NCBI GenBank assembly: GCA_965363675.1
Contig: CBDTTW010000070.1
Location: 1-14,614 of the forward strand
From: CBDTTW01 sp965363675
Lineage (GTDB): Bacteria > Bacteroidota > Rhodothermia > Rhodothermales > DASSAV01
Direction of reading: 5' to 3'
Length of the DNA: 14,614 bases
A model generated the notes under the pieces. The model was not told the DNA's origin. It searched no databases and saw only the letters and a program-made list of their open reading frames with translations. How positions within the stretch are numbered: position 1 is the first letter of the stretch; every line of letters begins with the position of its first letter. The translations under genes were made by a program, and so were the position numbers. Of the stretch, positions 13,010-14,614 are shown one piece after another.

Positions 13010-13771
13010 TTAAATGTCTCTGTGTTCGTTGGTCGGCTTTGCGGGCAAAGCCGTTGGGTCTGCTTGTGCTGCCTGCGGCGTCTCGGCCAGCAAATCGGGC
13101 CGAAGCTGCTGCGTGCGGCGCAGCTTTTCGGCTTCGGTCCACGCCGCCACGCGCGCATGGTCGCCGGAGAGCAGCACTTCCGGCGCCTTCATGCCTCGGA
13201 ACTCCGCCGGGCGCGTATACACCGGCGCGTCGAGCAGCGCGTCCTGGAACGAGTCCGAGAGCGCCGACGCGGCGTCGCCGAGCACGCCGGGCACGAGCCG
13301 CACGAGGGCGTCGGCTACGACGAGCGCGGGCAGCTCGCCGCCGCTGAGCACGTAGTCGCCGATGGAGACCTCCAGCGTCACGAGCGCTTCGCGTACCCGG
13401 TGGTCCACGCCTTTGTAGTGCCCCGCCAGGATCACGATGCGTCGCCGCAGCGAGAGCCGGTTCGCCAGGCCCTGGTTGAACACGGCGCCGTCGGGAGTCA
13501 TGAAAATCACTTCCTCCACCGGCAAGCCCGTGCGCACCCCCTCCTCGCAAAGCGACTCGATGCAGGCGAAAATCGGCTCAGGCTTGAGCACCATGCCGGC
13601 CGCCCCACCGAAGGGATAATCGTCTACCTGTCGGTGCTTGTCCGTCGCAAAGGCGCGAAGGTCGTGCACGCGGATGTCCACGAGCCCTTTGCGCCGGGCG
13701 CGCCCGATGATGCTGTGCTCCAGCGGCTCGGCGGCCAGCGCCGGGAGCGCCGTGACGATGTCGATTCTCAT
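13010..13771 (-). CDS. trmD: tRNA (guanine37-N1)-methyltransferase
   Basis: Methylates G37 next to the anticodon using S-adenosylmethionine, preventing +1 frameshifting. The 253-residue SPOUT enzyme has QVDDYPFGGAAGMVLKPEP (48-66) and the trefoil-knot SAM site ILAGHYKGVDHRV (114-126) with IGDYVLSGGELPALVV (137-152). SDSFQDALLDAPVYTRP (172-188) has Asp173 at the catalytic aspartate position. PEVLLSGDHARVAAW (197-211) and LRPDLL close the tRNA-binding domain. The first of these reads GGAAGM where GGG-x-GM is usual, a mild change. A Gln/Ala/Pro-rich tail of ~20 residues follows. The ATG at 13771 starts at the expected MRIDIVT. It lies 51 bases after rimM and 22 before rplS, the standard order. 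Confidence 0.96.
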   Translation of the reverse strand: MRIDIVTALPALAAEPLEHSIIGRARRKGLVDIRVHDLRAFATDKHRQVDDYPFGGAAGMVLKPEPIFACIESLCEEGVRTGLPVEEVIFMTPDGAVFNQGLANRLSLRRRIVILAGHYKGVDHRVREALVTLEVSIGDYVLSGGELPALVVADALVRLVPGVLGDAASALSDSFQDALLDAPVYTRPAEFRGMKAPEVLLSGDHARVAAWTEAEKLRRTQQLRPDLLAETPQAAQADPTALPAKPTNEHRDI

Positions 13772-13822
13772 GTTTCGCCCCGGCTCCTGCGCGGCGCTGC
13801 TGCGTTTGCAAAGAACAACTTT

Positions 13823-14359
13823 CTAATCCAGAAGGCCCTCCAGGGGCCGAATCACGATGCGGCTGCCGGGCTGGACCTCCACCACGATTTCCGGCACGGC
13901 CGGGGCCATCGCTTCGCGGCCGTCCTCCAGGCGCACCACGTACACCGGATGCGCCGGAAGCTCCAGCACCCTCACGAGCGTCCCGAGCGGCGTCCCGTCT
14001 TCGGAGAGCACCGGTAGGCCGATCAGGTCGTGCAAAAAGAACTCGTCTGCCTCCAGCGGCGGCAAATCGCTCTCGGGGCAGTACACCGACTGCTTTTGCA
14101 GCGCCTCGGCGGCCTCCCGCGTGTCTACGCCGCGCAGGCGGAAAATCAGCATGAGGCCGCGGCTTGTGGGCTGCGCGCGCACGCTCTCGACCTCGCGGCG
14201 CACGGCGCGGTCCGGGCGGGCGCCGAGCCAGAGGCCTCCGAGCGCCTGCACGCGCGCCGGGTCGTCCGTCTCGGGCAGCACCTTGATCTCGCCGCGCACG
14301 CCATGCGGCCGCACGACCCTACCAATGAGCACCAAAGCTTCAGCGTCCGGGGGGGTCAT
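13823..14359 (-). CDS. rimM: Ribosome maturation factor RimM
   Basis: Assists 30S head maturation by binding S19. The 178 residues have the N-terminal RimM domain with LIGRVVRPHGVRGEIKV (11-27) and a C-terminal PRC-barrel starting at EADEFFLHDLIGLPV and ending in EGLLD, the usual terminus. The ATG at 14359 gives an N-terminus of normal length (MTPPDAEALVLIGRV); the frame is open upstream but that part overlaps the previous gene and has no homology. It starts 19 bases after the preceding stop codon and is followed by trmD. The family name is supported by both domains and by operon position. Confidence 0.93.
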   Translation of the reverse strand: MTPPDAEALVLIGRVVRPHGVRGEIKVLPETDDPARVQALGGLWLGARPDRAVRREVESVRAQPTSRGLMLIFRLRGVDTREAAEALQKQSVYCPESDLPPLEADEFFLHDLIGLPVLSEDGTPLGTLVRVLELPAHPVYVVRLEDGREAMAPAVPEIVVEVQPGSRIVIRPLEGLLD

Positions 14360-14378
14360 GGCAGCCGTCAAAATGCGC

Positions 14379-14614
14379 TCAGCCCTCGGCGGGCTTTTCG
14401 GCCTCATCCGCCGCACCGGCTTCCGCCGCACCGGCTTCCGGCGCGTCGGCTTCCGGAGCGCCGGGCGCCTCGGCGGCGGGGGCTTCAGCAGCCTCAGCAG
14501 CGGGCGTCGCAGCGGCTTCCTCGGCAGGGGTCTCAGCAGCCTCCGGCGCGGCGGCAGCCGCCGGCGCGGCAGCTTCGGCGGCGGCGGCTTCAGCGGCGGC
14601 CTTCTCCGCCTCCA
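14379..14614 (-). CDS. rpsP: Probable 30S ribosomal protein S16, Ala/Glu/Pro-rich C-terminal tail (3' end only; 5' end outside window)
   Basis: The minus-strand frame that ends at the TGA 14381-14379 is open to the window edge (about 78 codons). It reads as almost pure Ala, Glu and Pro with a few Lys, Gly, Asp and Thr, ending AADEAEKPAEG. The conserved S16 core is not in the window, so identity rests on position: immediately upstream of rimM-trmD-rplS, where rpsP normally lies. It also rests on my knowledge that S16 proteins of Bacteroidota-like bacteria often carry long acidic Ala/Glu extensions. The stop is 19 bases before the rimM ATG. Codons remain GC-rich but encode a biased composition, so the segment is likely disordered or helical. 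If the upstream sequence is not S16, another low-complexity protein is possible. Confidence 0.7.
   Translation of the reverse strand, partial: EAEKAAAEAAAAEAAAPAAAAAPEAAETPAEEAAATPAAEAAEAPAAEAPGAPEADAPEAGAAEAGAADEAEKPAEG
14409..14438. repeat. Tandem 15-bp repeat in the tail of the probable rpsP
   Basis: Two perfect copies of CGCCGCACCGGCTTC (14409-14423 and 14424-14438) are followed by a degenerate third (14439-14453, CGGCGCGTCGGCTTC). On the coding strand each unit encodes Glu-Ala-Gly-Ala-Ala. The 15-bp period keeps the frame, so copy-number change would lengthen or shorten the tail by five residues. Confidence 0.85.

Overview
This is a GC-rich bacterial chromosome segment (by eye about two-thirds G+C) made almost entirely of conserved single-copy housekeeping genes. 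Several things suggest a Rhodothermota/Bacteroidota-type organism, such as a Rhodothermus or Rubricoccus relative. A good match to the Bacteroidota -7 promoter motif TAnnTTTG lies upstream of tyrA. Most starts lack a clear Shine-Dalgarno sequence. A ClpC and a 2-phosphosulfolactate phosphatase (ComB) are present, and the probable ribosomal protein S16 has a long Ala/Glu/Pro tail. The assignment is an inference; no rRNA or tRNA gene is present to anchor it.

Left part (1-5804). The window opens inside clpC (+), which ends at a perfect 36-bp palindromic terminator shared with a converging rhomboid protease gene (-). A 208-bp divergent intergenic region with a candidate promoter separates the rhomboid gene from tyrA (+, prephenate dehydrogenase with an ACT domain). 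Then follow gcvT (+, glycine cleavage T protein) and comB (+).

Middle (5847-10031). ftsK (+, DNA translocase) overlaps purK by four bases (ATGA), and purK is followed after 4 bases by purE. The three look co-transcribed. PurK and PurE together turn AIR into CAIR in purine synthesis, and FtsK acts in chromosome segregation and division.

Right part (10039-14614), all on the minus strand. Read in transcription order, the first block is probable rpsP (3' end only), rimM, trmD and rplS, the classic ribosome/tRNA-modification operon, closed by a strong hairpin terminator. The second block is an MqnA-like gene of uncertain function, smpB (trans-translation) and tyrS (tyrosyl-tRNA synthetase). tyrS converges on purE with only 7 bases between the stop codons.

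I see no mobile element, CRISPR array, phage gene, defence system or RNA gene. No intergenic gap exceeds 300 bases. The most interesting items are the divergent MqnA-like protein, the low-complexity tail of probable S16, comB in a non-archaeal setting, and the palindromic terminator. I found no credible candidate for a wholly new system.
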